A stretch of DNA of 64,000 nt from Rhipicephalus microplus (GCF_043290135.1 NC_134710.1:283121276-283185275), one strand, 5' to 3'; numbered from the stretch's first letter, positions 11,494 to 21,965 are shown. Program-made: numbers and translations. The notes: generated from the sequence alone by a model not told the origin.

Positions 11494-12627
11494 TTAATTC
11501 AGGTCCTTCGGCCCCGTTATTGGTTTTTTGCTTTTCTTGGCACGCTCCAAGGAGGCGCGCCGCTCTTTCGGTACCGAGGGTACCGTTATATCCATTGCCT
11601 CCTCAGAGGCACTGGATCCCGCACATGCGAGACCAGAGGACCCTGGAGTCTCCTGCCTCAATTTGCTTGGAGGCGGAGTAGACTGAACTACTGCTGTTTT
11701 GGGGGCAGGCGCCAAAGCCGATGGCTCGCTCTGCGCTGGCCGAAGGGGTGGCGAGAGCTGGTGCGGCGTTGCCCCCTGACGCGCCGCATCAGCATATGTT
11801 GTGCCGTAAAATGGCGACATTCTTCATCTTGCTCCTTTGAATGTAATATTTTCTTTGACTTTAAGAGTGATTATTTCTTTTTCTTTCTTCCAGTTAGGAC
11901 ACGAATGTGAATATGCGACGTGTTCCCCGTCACAATTCACGCAGTGAGGTGTAGTAACACAGTTATCAGATGGGTGGCAGTGGCTACCACATCTTGCACA
12001 AGTTTCCTGACCCCGGCAGTTCTGCGAGCCATGACCAAATCGTTGACATTTATAACACCGTCTCGGATTGGGAATGTAGGGACGGACAGAGAATTTGATG
12101 TAGCCTGTGTCTATAGATGAAGGTAGTGTGCTAGATTCGAAAGTGAGTATTAAATGTTTGGTAGGTATTTCTTTGTTGTCCCATCTGGTGACGATTCGTT
12201 TCACATCTGTGACATTTTGCTCTTTCCACCCTTCAAGCAGTTCCTGTTCAGACATTTCAAGAAGGTCTGCTTCTGAAACAACACAGCGTGTGGTATTCAT
12301 TGATCTGTGAGGTGAAAAATATACTGGGATATCACCAAATGCTATGAGACTGCCAAGTTTTTCATAGTGATGTTTTTCAGGCAGCTCAAGAAGAAGGTCT
12401 CCACTAGCCATCTTTGTAACCTTGTATCCTGGGCCAAAGACCTCAGTCAAAGATTTCGCAACAAGAAATGGAGATATGGCTCTGGCTTGTTTTGATGGAT
12501 TTTCGCTGTGCACAACATGGAATTTTGGAAAGCATTGTCTGGGTTGGCTGAAAATTGATATTTCATCGGTGCGTGCCCTCTTAAGCGGAAGACGATTTAG
12601 GAGACCAGGAAGTGCAGGTGTTCCCAT
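11494..12627 (-). pseudogene. I-3 ORF1: gag-like CCHC protein with one stop
   Basis: RRM-like region (GYKVTKMASGDLLLEL) and knuckles CYKCQRFGHGSQNC, CARCGSHCHPSDNC and CVNCDGEHVAYSHSC. One in-frame stop (11824-11826) replaces an Arg codon of the relatives (CGA to TGA), and the frame then continues to 11494. It is only moderately similar (roughly 60% by eye) to the ORF1 of I-1 and I-2, although its 5' UTR and endonuclease match theirs closely. Start chosen at the conserved Met before the LKRARTD segment. Confidence 0.82.
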
Positions 12628-13155
12628 AGTAGTGTACTTTTTTTCGGCAGCAATGGCGACCACCCACCATGGAGTCCAACCAGGTGACGCTGAAGCACTT
12701 AATAGCATGAGACTGCAGACGCCAGCCGTACATTGCCACTATAACCGAATATAACTACTCAAGGTTGAGTAATTACTCAAGGTTAACCCTTGCCACCAGG
12801 AAAATTGGAAGTAAACAAGAGAGAGAAGTAGACAGGACAGGCTAAAAAACAAAAAGATAAAGACGAAGTTGTAGGGGAGAGAGATAGGAAAAGGTGACTG
12901 CCGATTTCCCCTGGGTGGGTCAGCCCAGGGGTGCTGTCTACGTGAAGCCGGGGCAAAAGGGGTGTGTTGCCTCTGCCGGGGGCCCTTAAAGGTCCAATCA
13001 CCCAGCGTCGGCTCAACCCCCAGGATCCGCTTTTCCCCGGACACGGCACGGCCACGCGCGGCTAGGCATGGGAGGGAGTCAAAACTCCCCCCTTAGCTCG
13101 GGTCCGTGGTGTCGCTACACACCAAACGCCTACTTGTGCAGGCGCCCCTGTGGGG
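12628..13155 (-). promoter_or_regulatory. I-3 5' UTR
   Basis: Hairpin-rich leader homologous to those of the other I-like copies. In the CCACGC/GCGTGG stem one base changed to give a U-G wobble (CCATGC/GCGTGG), so pairing is kept. The leader ends at the G-run beginning near 13152, immediately before R1L-A. Confidence 0.55.
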
Positions 13156-13972
13156 GGTTCGCAAAAGGAAAACAAATACGGTGCAGCATACGTTATTATT
13201 GACAGCGGTGGTAACGCCATAAAGTATAAGCAGATGAAACTGCAAGAATATTTCAACAACATTGAAGCTGAAACAGTCGCCATATTAGAGGCATTAAAAG
13301 AATTAAGTAGAATGGAAAAACAAAGTAAATATCAAACAGTAACGGATAGCTTATCAACATTAGAAGCATTAAAGAACCCAAACAACACCAACCCATTTAT
13401 CCACAAAATCAGATTACTATTGAATCAATTGACAGAATTCAAAATAACATTAGTATATACGAAAGCACATAAGGGAATCTCAGGAAATGAATTGGCGGAT
13501 CAATTGGCCAAAGAGGCCACTAAAGAGGGTACCGAATATGATATCCCTATGTCAAAAAGTTTCAACAAACAGGAATTGCGCAGACAATGCTCACAGCAAT
13601 GGAACTAATACTGGAACCTGGAAGGGAAGCATTCATACACATATCAGTGGACAAAAAACACCAAACTTATCCCCCAAAACCTTCCCACTTGATTATTGGC
13701 TAACACAGGCTGTCACCGGACATGGTAGGTTTCCTTTCTACTTCATGAGGTTCAGAATAACCGGAAGCGAAAGATGTATTTGCGGAGAAGAGTCTCAAAC
13801 ATTTGTCCATTAGTTGGATTCATGTAAAACAGTAAAACAAGAGATGAACGCACTGAAGAACAAATACACTAATCCAAGCAAAGCCATACCGGAGATCATT
13901 GGGGACTTAGGGGCCATAGAAATCATAAAGGACATAGTTAAAACTATCAACAAAAAAGTTTTACAGGCATAA
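13156..13972 (+). pseudogene. R1L-A ORF2 C-terminus: RNase H and zinc-finger tail
   Basis: RNase H runs from about 13156 to 13560: a GSQKENKYGAAYV start (the catalytic Asp just before it is lost at the I-3 junction), EAETVAILEAL with the catalytic Glu, TDSLSTLEAL with Asp, and YTKAHKGISGNELAD. After a frameshift near 13600, the tail in the next frame reads TGHGRFPFYFMRFRI then CICGEESQTF, the cysteine-containing end seen in many non-LTR ORF2 proteins. A TAG at 13811 sits where R1L-C is open. The stop is at 13970. It helps remove the RNA template during retrotransposition. Confidence 0.78.
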
Positions 13973-15499
13973 TCATAACAAGGGTACTCAATGAGATTGA
14001 AAGGTAAACTACATTGGGAAACTTTAACACAATCAAATCCGTGATTCAATTTCGTCGCTGGGAGGGGTTAACGGTGCATCCGAACCACTGGACCAAGTCC
14101 ACCTCGCAGGTCAATCAGTCTAAAAGGATCAGACGAGTGCCGAGTCCACTTTCAGATATATCGGGCCGATAGTACGATCGTCCAACTATGACCCTAGACC
14201 GGAACCACCATTTCTACAAAGCGAAGGTCGATGGTAGATCGAGGACCTTAGGTCCACCCTTTGATCCCAGACCTACGAGAACATCGAAGAAGTCAGCACA
14301 AAACCCAGGAACAATCAAAGGACATTCATTCTGAAGTTTGTACATAAGGCACAGCATAAGGCTAACAAATGCGATAGACCCCATTAAGCGTGGCTAAGTT
14401 CCACGCAATGAGGGCTGCCTGATTCCTAATCCTAGACCTGAAACAATAACCACCCAGGAACAATGGAGTGGAGAATGTGGAGTCACCCCCAGCTGGCATG
14501 TTTTGGTGACAAATGAACACGACCAAGAATCAAAATAACAGAATTGGCAAGGAAGATGCATTCGGACATCCCATACCCATTAAGTACCATCATCAAAACT
14601 AAAATAATATTTAAGAAAGCATAAAAAAGAATAACTGGAGTTATAGAATAAAGATGAGTCTAAGGAGGTGAAGCAGTAAGAAAGCAACTTTTCCAATAGA
14701 CTCCGAAATTAACATTGCTTTGGGACCACCAAGATCCCCGGGTAAGCAAATATTATTACACAAAGACGAGGGGAAGAGAATAAAAATAAAGAGAGAGAAT
14801 GGGACAAGGGGAACATTGATAACATAAATGCAGGAAGCAACGACGGAAAAGGTCTAGCTCAAAACCGCATGAGAGTGACAGCTGTTAGGTCACAGGACAA
14901 CGTATATAAATTGCAAGTCAATTCCTCATTCACTACTCAACCAGACTCCAAAAGTTCCAAAAAAATATCGAGGTTCACAGAACACAACCAATTAGGCAGG
15001 CTTTAAACAGGTAAATTGAGAAACCCTACGGCAAACAAACACGGCATCTCAAAAGACTGAATAACATGTGACTAATAGTCTTTTCTCAAGCAGGAGGAAT
15101 AATTGAGAAAAAAGGTCAACCCGTGGAGCCAGTGAGAAGAAGATGGAAGATCCACACACAAGACCCGAGAAGACCAAGAAGAAGAAATGTTAGTCAAGAT
15201 ACAAGGCACATCAACAAAACTATTGTAAAACCACATATTTTAATGAAAAATGAAAATAAATCCCGCGGATGGAGTCGGCCTGTTCTCGTGGCCGGGGTGG
15301 CGCTAGATAGTATTTCACTTTTTTTTTTTCATTCCTTTTTCCCCCTTCCTTTCTTCCCCTCTCATCACCTTTCTACCCTCCAAATCAACTTTTTGGCAGA
15401 AGCCCTATTCATTCTATTTCCATTGAATTAAGCCTGTTATACCTTGGTGGTGCAGGCTGAGGCATTTAATTTATGTTGTTCTTTAAGCCCCAATATACG

Positions 15500-15502
<3 letters not shown>
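13973..15502 (+). other. R1L-A 3' UTR, about 1.5 kb
   Basis: No ORF of note. The sequence aligns with 59067-60605 (R1L-C) along its whole length with scattered substitutions and small indels, so it belongs to the element. It is A-rich, with a T/C-rich stretch near 15308-15370, and ends in a CCCCAATATACGCTC segment that meets the 28S sequence with no poly(A) tail, as is common for rDNA-specific elements. Confidence 0.7.
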
Positions 15503-15551
<49 letters not shown>

Positions 15552-15558
15552 CAAAATC

Positions 15559-15596
<38 letters not shown>

Positions 15597-15608
15597 TGAC
15601 TCAACAAT

Positions 15609-15646
<38 letters not shown>

Positions 15647-16160
15647 CTAGCCGCGAAAATAGATGGCGCTCTAGCGACGCGCCTATCCCCGGCCGTCGCT
15701 GGCAGAAAAGCACGAAATTTGCGGGTGCTAAGCCGCGACAAGTAGAAGGGCCGCAGCGGTGTGCGTTGAAGGTGTCGGGCGTGAGTGAGCCCGCCTGGAG
15801 CCGTTGCTGGTGGAGATCTTGGTGGTACTAGCAAATTTTCAACTGAGACTGTCGTGAGACAGGTTAGTTTTACCCTACTGATGACCGGTCGTTGCGATAG
15901 TAATTCTGCTCAGTACGAGAGGAACTGCAGATTCGGACACTTGGTTCACGTGATTGGTCGAGAGTCTAGTGGTGCGAAGCTACTATCCCTGGGATTACGA
16001 CTGAACACCTCTAAGTCAGAATCCCGTCTAAGCACTGCAACGATATCGTGTGCACTTGCGGCGAATGCGGGTAAGATTAGCGCCGGGCGGAGCGCGGCGG
16101 GCCGCCTCGCTTATGTCCACCCAGTTGCTCGCGTCTTGGCTTCCGCACTGAGGTAGGGCC
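15503..16160 (+). rRNA. 28S rRNA pseudogene, unit A, blocks out of order
   Basis: Three 28S blocks are joined. Block 1 (about 15503-15600) runs from the R1 site through AGCGAAACCACAGCC and GAGCTTGACTCTAGTCTG. Block 2 (about 15604-15842) starts CTAAGGAGTGTGTAACAACT and ends AGATCTTGGTGGT; in a normal 28S gene it lies upstream of block 1. Block 3 (about 15843-16160) is the 3' part, from GTCGTGAGACAGGTTAG through CAGTACGAGAGGAAC to CTCTAAGTCAGAATCCCG. Large segments are missing at both joins, so this is not a working rRNA gene. The same joins occur in units B and C. Confidence 0.92.
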
Positions 16161-16231
16161 GAAGCCCTCCTGTTTTGAATAAGAACCCTTATACAAAAGC
16201 CAAGAAGCTGACACTTAAATGACTTTCATTC

Positions 16232-16500
16232 ATGCAAGTGATCCACGACCTCCGCGAGAAAGAAAATGCCACCGTTAGACCAATACTCGTGATCACAAAG
16301 AGCTACAGATCACATACGTGATAAAAGACAAATGTAAAGGATGTGTGAGGAATATCCCAAAGTTTTGATCATTGAAGCCACGTATAGAACTAACAAGCAC
16401 AAGTTTCTAGCTGCCATGTGCTTCGTGAGCGCCCTTTGTTAGCTCTACCCTGGCACTGGGCTCTTTGTGAGCAGAACTGCTTCCAGCTTGTCAACTTATT
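16232..16500 (+). pseudogene. MULE/ZSWIM-type transposase-like fragment, unit A
   Basis: Short coding remnant. One frame reads VIHDLREKENATV and ends at a stop. After a shift a second frame reads EEYPKVLIIEATYRTNK, which resembles the conserved 'YP-VLLIDATYKTN' segment of MULE-type transposases and ZSWIM3-like proteins. No catalytic core survives. Related fragments occur at the same place in units B and C and again at 34225-34482. The family assignment is by motif only. Confidence 0.45.
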
Positions 16501-16507
16501 TTCGCCA

Positions 16508-17001
16508 AAGAAGATGCTGCAGCAAATGGAGTACGTGCTCTCGGGATCGGTGACTTCTTCGAGCGAAAGCGCATTCCCTTTGTGCGACCATTTTCGCAAG
16601 AATGTGTGTGCAGCGCTTGCGGCTTCGTGGCTGCGGTAACTGCGGGGCTGCCATTGCATCAGATCTGCTGTTCTGTGTGCAAAGGTCTTAGCTCGGGTCG
16701 TTGCCCCGATTATTGTGTCAACTTCGAGGACAGCGACATCGAATCGCAAATATTCGAGCAGTCATACCATATGGAGCTCCCCGTTTTCTTTGTCAGCGGC
16801 GGCTGTAACTTCTTCTGCAAGTTAGCCATTCTGGCAAGCCGCGTGTCGGAATGCAAGGTGAAATGCAGCAATTGCGGCGCACATGTATCTCGCCGCGCAG
16901 ACATCGCCAACCTCCACTTGTCAAGGAAAAATGAACGGCCAGGAAGATTTCTTCTTTCCAAGTTAAGCACTGGTGTTAACTTCCTAACTTCTAATGATTA
17001 A
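16508..17001 (+). pseudogene. TRAF-like RING/zinc-finger fragment, unit A
   Basis: The frame starts at KEDAAANGVRALGIGDFFER and runs into a cysteine-rich RING-like segment (CSACGF, CCSVCKGL, RCPD), then a TRAF-type zinc-finger segment (GGCNFFCKLAILASRVSEC, KCSNCGAHVSRRAD). The order and spacing match the N-terminal half of tick TNF-receptor-associated-factor-like proteins. The coiled coil and MATH domain are absent. The reading frame is open for about 160 codons. It lies between a MULE-like fragment and a Gypsy gag, so it was carried along in the composite and is not in a gene context. Confidence 0.55.
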
Positions 17002-17099
17002 ATGACCATTGTATCCAGTGACAAGACGCTGCCGCACCCGAAGTATGTAAACTAATTTCGCAAAGATGCGGTGCGCCATATGCATTACACAGAGAACAC

Positions 17100-17568
17100 G
17101 ACAACTTCAAAAATGCCGCACGCCTGATGAGATCTCGGAGAGCTTCAAGTTTTTTCACCGTAAGCAACAGGAAGGGGAGTCAGTTAAATCGTTCATTGTT
17201 CAATTAGAAAGATTGCCCTGAAGTGCAAGTTTTCGTTCATGTTAGATCGAGAGCTGAAAGACAGAACCGTATGTGTTGTTCGCTCGAGAAGTTTGCGAAA
17301 ACAGTTGCTACCGACAAGCGACTTGACTCTTGAATTAGCAGAAGCCCTTTCTTTGGCTGCGGAAAGCGCAGAAGACGGTTCGCAGGAGATAGATAAGCAC
17401 ACTGATATTGCGACAGTTCTGAACGTCAGCAAACGGCGCACATCTGACACCCTAACGAAAGAGGAAAGAAACGGGCAACGGCATTGCAAATGCTGTGTCA
17501 AGTACGGTCACCAAGCTGCTACGTGCTTTCAAAAGAGCCGTCGATGCTACAGTTGTGGTAGGCAAGGG
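17100..17568 (+). pseudogene. Unit A Gypsy gag, broken
   Basis: Gag C-terminal half. It shows an FFHRKQQEGESVK-type segment in one frame, then LDRELKDRTVCVVRSRSLRK in another, followed by two CCHC-like knuckles: CKCCVKYGHQAATC and CYSCGRQG, the second cut by the CR1-A insertion. The capsid would package element RNA. A stop and a frameshift near 17220 separate the pieces. In units B and C the same gag reads on uninterrupted across the insertion point. Confidence 0.75.
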
Positions 17569-17586
17569 TGCTACAGTTGTGGTAGG

Positions 17587-17926
17587 CACTTGGCAGCTGG
17601 GTTGGTGGCAACGCAGCATTCCGCTGACTGCACTCTCTCTTGCGTGCGCAGGTATCTACGGATCCGGCGCGAAATCACCGCGAATCCGCCGCAGCACTGC
17701 AAAGCGGTCAATAGAAGTGTGTGCTCCTAGCATGAAGGAATCAACGGACTGGCTGTATCATCACAGTGCCACGTGCCACCTGTGACCAACGCCACCTGTC
17801 CATCTACAACAGAACCTTCTTTTGGAAGCTATATAAGCTGGGCTTATCGCGGAACCCTTCACTTGGCAGCTGGGTTGGCGGCAACGCAGCATTCCGCTGA
17901 CTGCACTCTCTCTTGCGTGCGCAAGT
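17587..17926 (+). repeat. Pair of 65-bp direct repeats in the CR1-A leader
   Basis: A module beginning CACTTGGCAGCTGGGTTGG and ending CTTGCGTGCGCA occurs at about 17587-17651 and again at about 17861-17925, differing at one position by eye, with unrelated sequence between. Tandem leader modules are common in non-LTR promoters, so these may be promoter monomers. Confidence 0.7.
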
Positions 17927-17996
17927 TGGTTGAATTTCCATTACTGAAAACAATTTCACTTTTCTTTTTTGCCGCACCCATTGCTGCCAAACAAAA

Positions 17997-18644
17997 ATGC
18001 TCTCTTGTGCTGAGCTATCCAGTGACTTGGAATCATTACGCAAAGAAGTTGGAGAGTTGCGTAACAGTGTTGCCATGTTTAATGACATTTTTGAAACAAT
18101 GAAGTCTAAGCAGGAAAGCCTGGTTAAAGAAAATAAAGAGTTGTCTCGAACAAACGAGCAGCTAACAAAACAGGTTGCTGAATTGCAGCAATATTCACAC
18201 ATGAACAATGTTGAAATTAAAGGTATTCCGGAGAAAAAAGGCGAAAGCTGTGAAGCAATTCTGCAATAGATCGCAGATAAGATTGGTTGTTCTGTGAGCC
18301 CTGCTGAGATAGATGTGGTGCATAGGGTCCCCGCTAAAGGTGGCTCGAATATTATTGCGCGTTTTTGTTCACGACAAAAAAAGGTTGAATTTTATTCAAA
18401 GGCCAGAAAAGCGCGTCTGACAACCCGGTCTATCGCCATGATGAATCAGGATAAGCCCATATTTGTCAACGATCACCTAACACCAGAAAACAAGCGGCTC
18501 TCTGCTCAGGCATCGGCACTTAAGAAAGAAAAGCAGTGGCAGTTCCTATGGGTTGACAACTGCCGCATCAAAGCAAGAAAGTCCACGGACAGCCGAGTGT
18601 ACCGCATCTCTGGTGTTAGTGATCTGGCAGTTTTTTCCAAATAG
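17997..18644 (+). pseudogene. CR1-A ORF1: coiled-coil RNA-binding protein
   Basis: Starts at MLSCAELSSDLESLRKEVGE. Heptad-like residues to about residue 65 predict a coiled coil (KENKELSRTNEQLTKQVAEL), followed by an RRM-like domain with NVEIKGIPE, then VVHRVPAKG and a basic C-terminal domain. The architecture matches the ORF1 chaperones of CR1/L2/L1-type elements, which coat the RNA. One TAG at 18267-18269 interrupts an otherwise continuous frame. Confidence 0.78.
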
Positions 18645-18672
18645 CATTTAAGCATGATGATTCTGAGCCATC

Positions 18673-21534
18673 ATGGCGACACACACTGTCCTCGAACTGA
18701 AGCAACTTCTTAGTTCGTTTGTTTCTCATATTTCAATCATGCACTTTAACACCCGAAGCTTACCGAAAAACTTTGATGATATGGTTAATTTTTTCTCTTT
18801 AACCGATCATCACTTTTCGCTCATATGTCTATCAGAAGCATGGCTATCTGCAGATGATGATAACATGTTTTCCATTCCGGGATATCGTGCTGAATTTTTT
18901 CATCGCCTCGGTGACTATCATGGTGGATCAGCCATGTTTATTTCTAACGCATTGTCATATAAACGACGTACTGATATCGCGTTTTCTGTGTCGAAATGTG
19001 ATGCAGTCTGGCTCGAATTTGACGGCGATTTCCTTCCGTCTAACAAAAGAACTATCATTGGTTCCACTTATCGGTCCCCATCATCATCTTACGGTGACTT
19101 TTGTGTTGAGCTTGATAATATACTAAGCTCGTTTATTTCCGAAAATTATAACGTGATCATTTTAGGCGACATTAACATTGACATTACAAATATTAACGAC
19201 GGTTCTTGTGCTCAATACGCTAACTGCTTCATGGGTCATGGGTTGACATCTCTGCTGGATTCTCCGACACGATGTGCTCCTTCTGGTCGGAACACGCTTA
19301 TTGACCATATACTACGTAACGTTATGTCAGTCCAGGAGGCCGGTGTGGTGAATTTTGATCTAACAGATCATTATCCAATTGTCCTGTTATTAAAAACACA
19401 AACTAATTGCAAAAATAAAATGGTCAATGGGTGTCGTTTCGATTCTGCGAAATTCGTTGATTTGGTATCCCGCTTTGACTGGGGGAAACTATCGCAAGAA
19501 CCTTGTGTTAATAAAGCGTTTAGTACCTTGACTGAAAAACTAACAGGTATCATAAACTCGTGTACATCTGTATCCATCACATCGCGTTGTACTGAGCCCC
19601 TAGAAACCCGTGGATTACTAGAGGACTGCTGCGTAGCATAAATAAAAAAGATAACCTTTACAAAAAAGTGAAACTTCAGCCGTTCAATCTGTCCCTCAGG
19701 ACCCGCTGTAAACTCTATTCACAAACTCTTACTGTCCTATTTAAAAAAGCCAAACGAACCTACTATAAAAAAAAAAAGTGGTCGAAAACGGGAATGACAG
19801 TAAGAAAAACTGGAAAGTAATTAAAGAATTCTTACATCTCGATCAGCCAGATGCACTTGAGACCGAATTTTCGGATGGCACCAGCGTTCTAACTTGCCCT
19901 GTCACAATCGCCAACTTTTTTAATGAATCATTTTTCAGCAACTCAGTATCGACTGTCACTAACTTACCTTCGTTGTCTCGCTTGCCTCACTCTTTTTTCT
20001 TAAAACCCACGTCACCTGCTGAGGTTCTTTGCACTATAACAAGTTTGAAGACGACAGGATGTGGCCTGGATTCAATTTATCCAGCTAAAATCAAACTTGT
20101 TGCTCGTGAGTTATCTTCTGTGCTCTCAGAGCTTATCAACACCGCATTTCGTTAAGGCATTTTTCCTACAATCCTCAAACAAGGAAAAGTAATATCTGTA
20201 TTCAAAAAGGGAGACCGAAAAGTTTTTTCTAATTATCGACCTATAACAATCCTCCCATTCTTTAGTAAGGTAATTGAGAAGCTCATTGTGAATCGCCTAG
20301 TGGACTACCTCACAAAATTTAACCTTTTGTCACATAAGCAGTTTGGTTTTCGTGCTAAATTTTCTACCAAATTAGCACTGATTAAACTAACAGATAGCAT
20401 AAAACAGTCCATCGATAAGGGGCTCTGGGCAGGGGCGTTATTTATAGATTTAACTAAAGCCTTCGACACTATAAACCACTCTATTTTGTATGCTAAACTT
20501 AATTCCTTGGGAATTTGTGGGCCTACTTTAGCCCTTTTAAAAAGCTACCTCGCTAACAGAACCCAGGTTGTCAATTATGGCGGTGTTTTATCCTCAGCAA
20601 TAATAACTAACCAGGGAGTCCCACAAGGCTGAATTCTGGGACCTCTCATGTTTCTTATCTACATTAAGGACTTGCCATCATCACTTAACTCATCTGACTG
20701 CATCCTTTATGCTGATGATACCACGATATTTTCTAGTGACAAAGATCTTAACAATCTACTAGCAAAATTATACACCGATGTCGCAAGCTTGTTTCATGGT
20801 GCAAAGATAACTTGTTGAAAATCAACCCTGTTAAAACAACTTTTATGTTATTTCACTCGTCCCAAAAAAGCATTCCGATTTCACCCGAAGTATTCATTGA
20901 TAACTGCATCACCACCCCATCAAAGTTCACTACTTTTCTAGGTGTCACTATAGACCCTACACTCAAATATAACATTCACGTAAATTCTGTCGTCAAGAAG
21001 ACTGCTTTTGGCATCCGCATACTCATTCGCACAAGGCATTGTTTTCAGTAACACATTCTAAAATCACTTTACTATGCTTTCATTAACAGTCACCTAACCT
21101 ACTGCATTTCATCCTGGGCCAATACCTAGGCGACACACCAAACATCTCTCATTCACCTTCAGAAAAGAGCAGTCCGAGTTATCACACATAGTTCCTACAC
21201 AGCATCAGCAGCACCCCTCTTTAGCACTCTCGAAATTCTATCGTTCATTTCCACCTTTCAACTCAAACTTGGAATTTTATTATTCGGAAGTAGAGTCGGT
21301 GACATTCCCACTGACATACTTCCCCTCACACATCTCCACAATAGTAATAACACACAGTTTTCTGAAAATAGTAACCTTCTGCTTCCAAAAGTAAAAACTA
21401 ACTACAGCAAAATGACAGCCTTGTTTTCTGCAATTTCTTTCTGGAACTCACTACCATCAATTATTAAATCAAGCTCCTCATTACATTGTTTCCGGTGGCA
21501 TCTAAAACAGTTCTTACTAACAACAAGCGACACC

Positions 21535-21538
<4 letters not shown>
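18673..21538 (+). pseudogene. CR1-A ORF2: endonuclease and RT, decayed
   Basis: Starts 28 nt after ORF1. The endonuclease has HFNTRSLPKN, LSEAWLS, ILGDINIDI and LTDHYPI (18673-19641). RT pieces follow in shifted frames: linker at 19778-20155, QFGFRAKFST, LFIDLTKAFDTINHS, NQGVPQG ending in TGA (20288-20632), then LYADDTTIF, then the thumb (20812-21051) and a C-terminal FRWHLKQFLL near 21490. No RNase H, as in CR1-clade elements. At least four disruptions, so inactive. Confidence 0.85.
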
Positions 21539-21603
<65 letters not shown>

Positions 21604-21632
21604 TGTGTGTGTGTATATATATGTGTGTGTTT
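21538..21632. repeat. (TA)n/(GT)n microsatellite in the CR1-A 3' UTR
   Basis: About 30 TA units (21538-21600) followed by GT-rich sequence to about 21632. It lies just after the end of ORF2, so it belongs to, or expanded within, the element's 3' UTR. The open frames it creates on both strands are meaningless. Confidence 0.95.
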
Positions 21633-21965
21633 AACTATGGTTGTATGCATTTATATGTATGTCTATAGGTTCTGAAGTGACACTGTATTAGTTAGTGATA
21701 TGTATGTGTTATGTTATAGTCATTTATTCCAATTAGTTATCTCCTGTTTTATCACTTACATGTAAATATTTCGAACTACCATGAGTTTCAATAATAATTT
21801 TCATTACGTTCTTTTGTTTTATTCGCTTGCTGTTTTTTTCTTAGTTGCCAATCTTTATTCTATATTTTTATACATGAATTCACAGGAGGTCCCCCTGACA
21901 GTTTTTACTTTGGGACCTCCTTCTGCAATATATCAACTTTTTACGTGCACTGTATTTTACTGAAT

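Larger units (their letters stand above)
9970..13155 (-). mobile_element. I-3: I-like element interrupted by I-2
   Basis: Minus-strand I-like element. The 5' terminus is at about 13155, and plus-strand sequence from 13156 is the RNase H domain of R1L-A, so I-3 inserted into R1L-A. The left edge at 9970 falls in the RT domain, where I-2 inserted. The rest of its 3' half should lie left of the window. ORF1 belongs to a different sublineage from that of I-2 although the endonucleases are close to identical. Confidence 0.87.
13156..15502 (+). mobile_element. R1L-A: 3' part of an R1-like element at the 28S R1 site
   Basis: Plus-strand remnant: RNase H, a C-terminal zinc-binding region and a long 3' UTR. 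At 15503 it is followed without a gap by TGTCCCTATCTACT and the downstream 28S rRNA sequence. Established knowledge: that 14-mer is the sequence next to R1 insertions in arthropod 28S genes. Its left end is cut by I-3. A second copy with the same 3' junction is R1L-C (to 60605). Whether it is R1 clade proper or another lineage using the same site cannot be decided without RT sequence. Confidence 0.82.
17569..21965 (+). mobile_element. CR1-A: CR1-like non-LTR retrotransposon
   Basis: An almost full-length plus-strand element inserted in the Gypsy gag. The short repeat CAAGGG flanks it (17563-17568 and 21966-21971), and units B and C have the uninterrupted site. Order: 5' UTR with a repeated 65-bp module, ORF1 with a coiled coil, ORF2 with endonuclease and RT but no RNase H, a TA/GT microsatellite, and a 3' UTR ending near ACTGAAT. 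Both ORFs are broken. Confidence 0.85.

Noticed and set aside
15480..15520. R2-type insertion
   Set aside because: The adjacent 28S sequence is the R1 site (TGTCCCTATCTACT). The R2 target (TTAAGGTAGC-type sequence) does not occur at the junction.
15785..16156. Open frame of 123 codons repeated in three units
   Set aside because: It is the translation of the 28S 3' block (also at 30963-31334 and 60888-61121). rRNA sequence, not protein coding.
15503..16160. Functional 28S rRNA gene
   Set aside because: Blocks are out of order and large core segments are missing, so it cannot fold into a working rRNA.
21402..21668. Open frames rich in Tyr-Ile on both strands
   Set aside because: Produced by the TA microsatellite in the CR1-A 3' UTR.
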